In this document: positions 5,863 to 6,804 of the stretch, piece after piece
Numbering within the stretch: position 1 is the first letter of the stretch
How the letters are laid out: each line of letters starts with the position of its first letter
Source: Flavobacteriales bacterium
GTDB taxonomy: Bacteria > Bacteroidota > Bacteroidia > Flavobacteriales_D > Sanyastnellaceae
Direction: 5' to 3'
Length of the DNA stretch: 6,804 nt
NCBI GenBank assembly: GCA_947464885.1
Contig: CANHYZ010000111.1
Location: forward strand, 1 to 6,804
The notes under the pieces: model-generated
What the model was told of the DNA's origin: nothing
The model's database searches: none
What the model saw: only the letters and a program-made list of their open reading frames with translations
Position numbers and translations under genes: made by a program

Positions 5863-6804
5863 TTATGATTTTTGTTGACCTGAAGTTAGCGCTTGAATAC
5901 GCTTAAGCACAACACTGCTCAGGCGCGTCGTATCATTGACAATCGACATGTATGTCGGCACACTCATGCCTTGTTTACCAGCCTCACAGTGCGCTTTAAT
6001 TTTGGAAAGACCTTGTTGTATTTCATCATTCAATCCTGACAGATCAATGGATGGTTGCGTTGATTCAGGTGCTGCAACTATCACCGGCTCCAACTTCTTT
6101 CTATCCGCAACCAAGTGTTGCTGCAACTCACGCTTGGTCGCTTCCAGTTTGCGAACCAACTCTTCCTTCTCTGAATTGTCACCCGCCAGCTGACGCGCGT
6201 GATGCAACTGCTTGCGCCCCTTGAGCATCATTACCCCAAGAACGATACTCAACAACAACAGCAAGACAGCGATTGAAATAATAATCAACTGCATGCTCGA
6301 TTGCTTTTGCTCAACGACCTTGTGAGATGCTTTCAATGCGCTCACCTCTTGCAGATACTTTGTTTCCGAGATTCGAAGACTATCAGTAAGTGCCAACCGT
6401 TCCGTTTTCCACTCACTGTATGTTGCCGCGTGCAGCGCATTTTGCATCCGATAAGCCGTTGAAAAATCACCGGCCTCCAACGAAAATTCGAGAATAACCG
6501 CCGACACTTCCTGATGGTATGGGGTCAAACCCTCCGGTAACTGCACATCACCAAAAGCAGCCTTCAGAGCCGGATACTGCTTTAGAGCGCTTCCCTTCAC
6601 CATGCCCCATAGCGCGCGGTCGATGGCAACCGTGCGAAAAGCAGGCGACTGCATGAACGCACTATCTTTGGTCAAACTATCATAGCGCTGCATCATCAAC
6701 TTATCCTTGGATGGAACGTCATGATGCATGGCAAACACTGCCGTCAATCGCTCTTCGTAATCGGAATATTGTGCAAGTGCCAACTTCCTAATTTGCACAA
6801 CGTC
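5863..6804 (-). CDS. Single-pass membrane protein with flanking coiled coils, unknown function (5' truncated)
   Basis: The frame is open to the right edge. The first in-window start candidate is a GTG at 6798 that lacks a signal peptide and lies inside the open frame, so the true start is probably outside; 313 codons are visible. In order, counted from the edge, they encode a soluble, mostly helical region (about 1-130) and a charged helix likely to form a coiled coil (about 130-168). Then come one strong membrane segment (about 171-194, bases 6223-6294, core LIIISIAVLLLLLSIVLG), a basic stretch (KGRKQLHHARQ), a second coiled coil (about 205-238), a Pro/Ser-rich break (APESTQPS) and a helical tail. 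Positive charges after the membrane segment place the C-terminus in the cytoplasm and the visible N-terminal part in the periplasm, which would need an export signal or earlier membrane helix beyond the window. The layout resembles Bacteroidota sensor kinases with helical sensor regions, but there is no H-box or ATPase domain. Co-transcription with the downstream outer-membrane protein is likely. Function is unknown. Confidence 0.7.
   Translation of the reverse strand, partial: DVVQIRKLALAQYSDYEERLTAVFAMHHDVPSKDKLMMQRYDSLTKDSAFMQSPAFRTVAIDRALWGMVKGSALKQYPALKAAFGDVQLPEGLTPYHQEVSAVILEFSLEAGDFSTAYRMQNALHAATYSEWKTERLALTDSLRISETKYLQEVSALKASHKVVEQKQSSMQLIIISIAVLLLLLSIVLGVMMLKGRKQLHHARQLAGDNSEKEELVRKLEATKRELQQHLVADRKKLEPVIVAAPESTQPSIDLSGLNDEIQQGLSKIKAHCEAGKQGMSVPTYMSIVNDTTRLSSVVLKRIQALTSGQQKS

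Noticed and set aside
1..6804. CRISPR arrays, tRNA or rRNA genes, transposase genes, and defence or mobile systems.
   Set aside because: No direct repeats with spacers, tRNA-like cloverleaf, IS ends or recognisable defence-protein motifs were seen, and nearly all of the window is taken up by the genes listed.

Overview
The window looks like ordinary chromosomal DNA of a Bacteroidota bacterium, probably of the Flavobacteriales type. The clues are a protein with a type IX secretion (T9SS) type A sorting domain, signal peptides ending in Ala-Gln, no Shine-Dalgarno sequences before the starts, promoter-like boxes of the TTTG / TAnnTTTG type, and AccD and MtaB sequences of Bacteroidota flavour. 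The order-level placement is an inference.

Layout, left to right. Positions 1-57 hold the last 18 codons of an unidentified plus-strand gene. Next comes accD (102-944, plus), the carboxyltransferase beta subunit of acetyl-CoA carboxylase. It converges, with an 11-base gap, on a large minus-strand gene (956-3460). That gene encodes an 834-residue exported protein with ten Ig/PKD-like modules in tandem and a C-terminal T9SS sorting domain. A 118-base divergent intergenic region (3461-3578) separates it from mtaB (3579-4880, plus), which encodes the radical-SAM enzyme that makes ms2t6A37 in tRNA. mtaB converges, with a 35-base gap, on a two-gene minus-strand unit. This unit is a membrane-anchored coiled-coil protein, cut off by the right edge of the window (5863-6804), followed after 5 bases by a predicted outer-membrane beta-barrel protein (4916-5857).

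How the genes relate. accD and mtaB are housekeeping genes with no evident functional link to each other or to the rest. The large modular protein is probably displayed on the cell surface or released through T9SS. The two right-hand genes are the only clear operon and could form an inner-membrane/outer-membrane pair; neither has a function I can assign.

I found no RNA genes, CRISPR arrays, insertion sequences or attachment sites, and no convincing rho-independent terminators. I do not see a defence or mobile system. The most noteworthy structure is the very regular cysteine spacing of the ten-module array. The two uncharacterised envelope genes come second.
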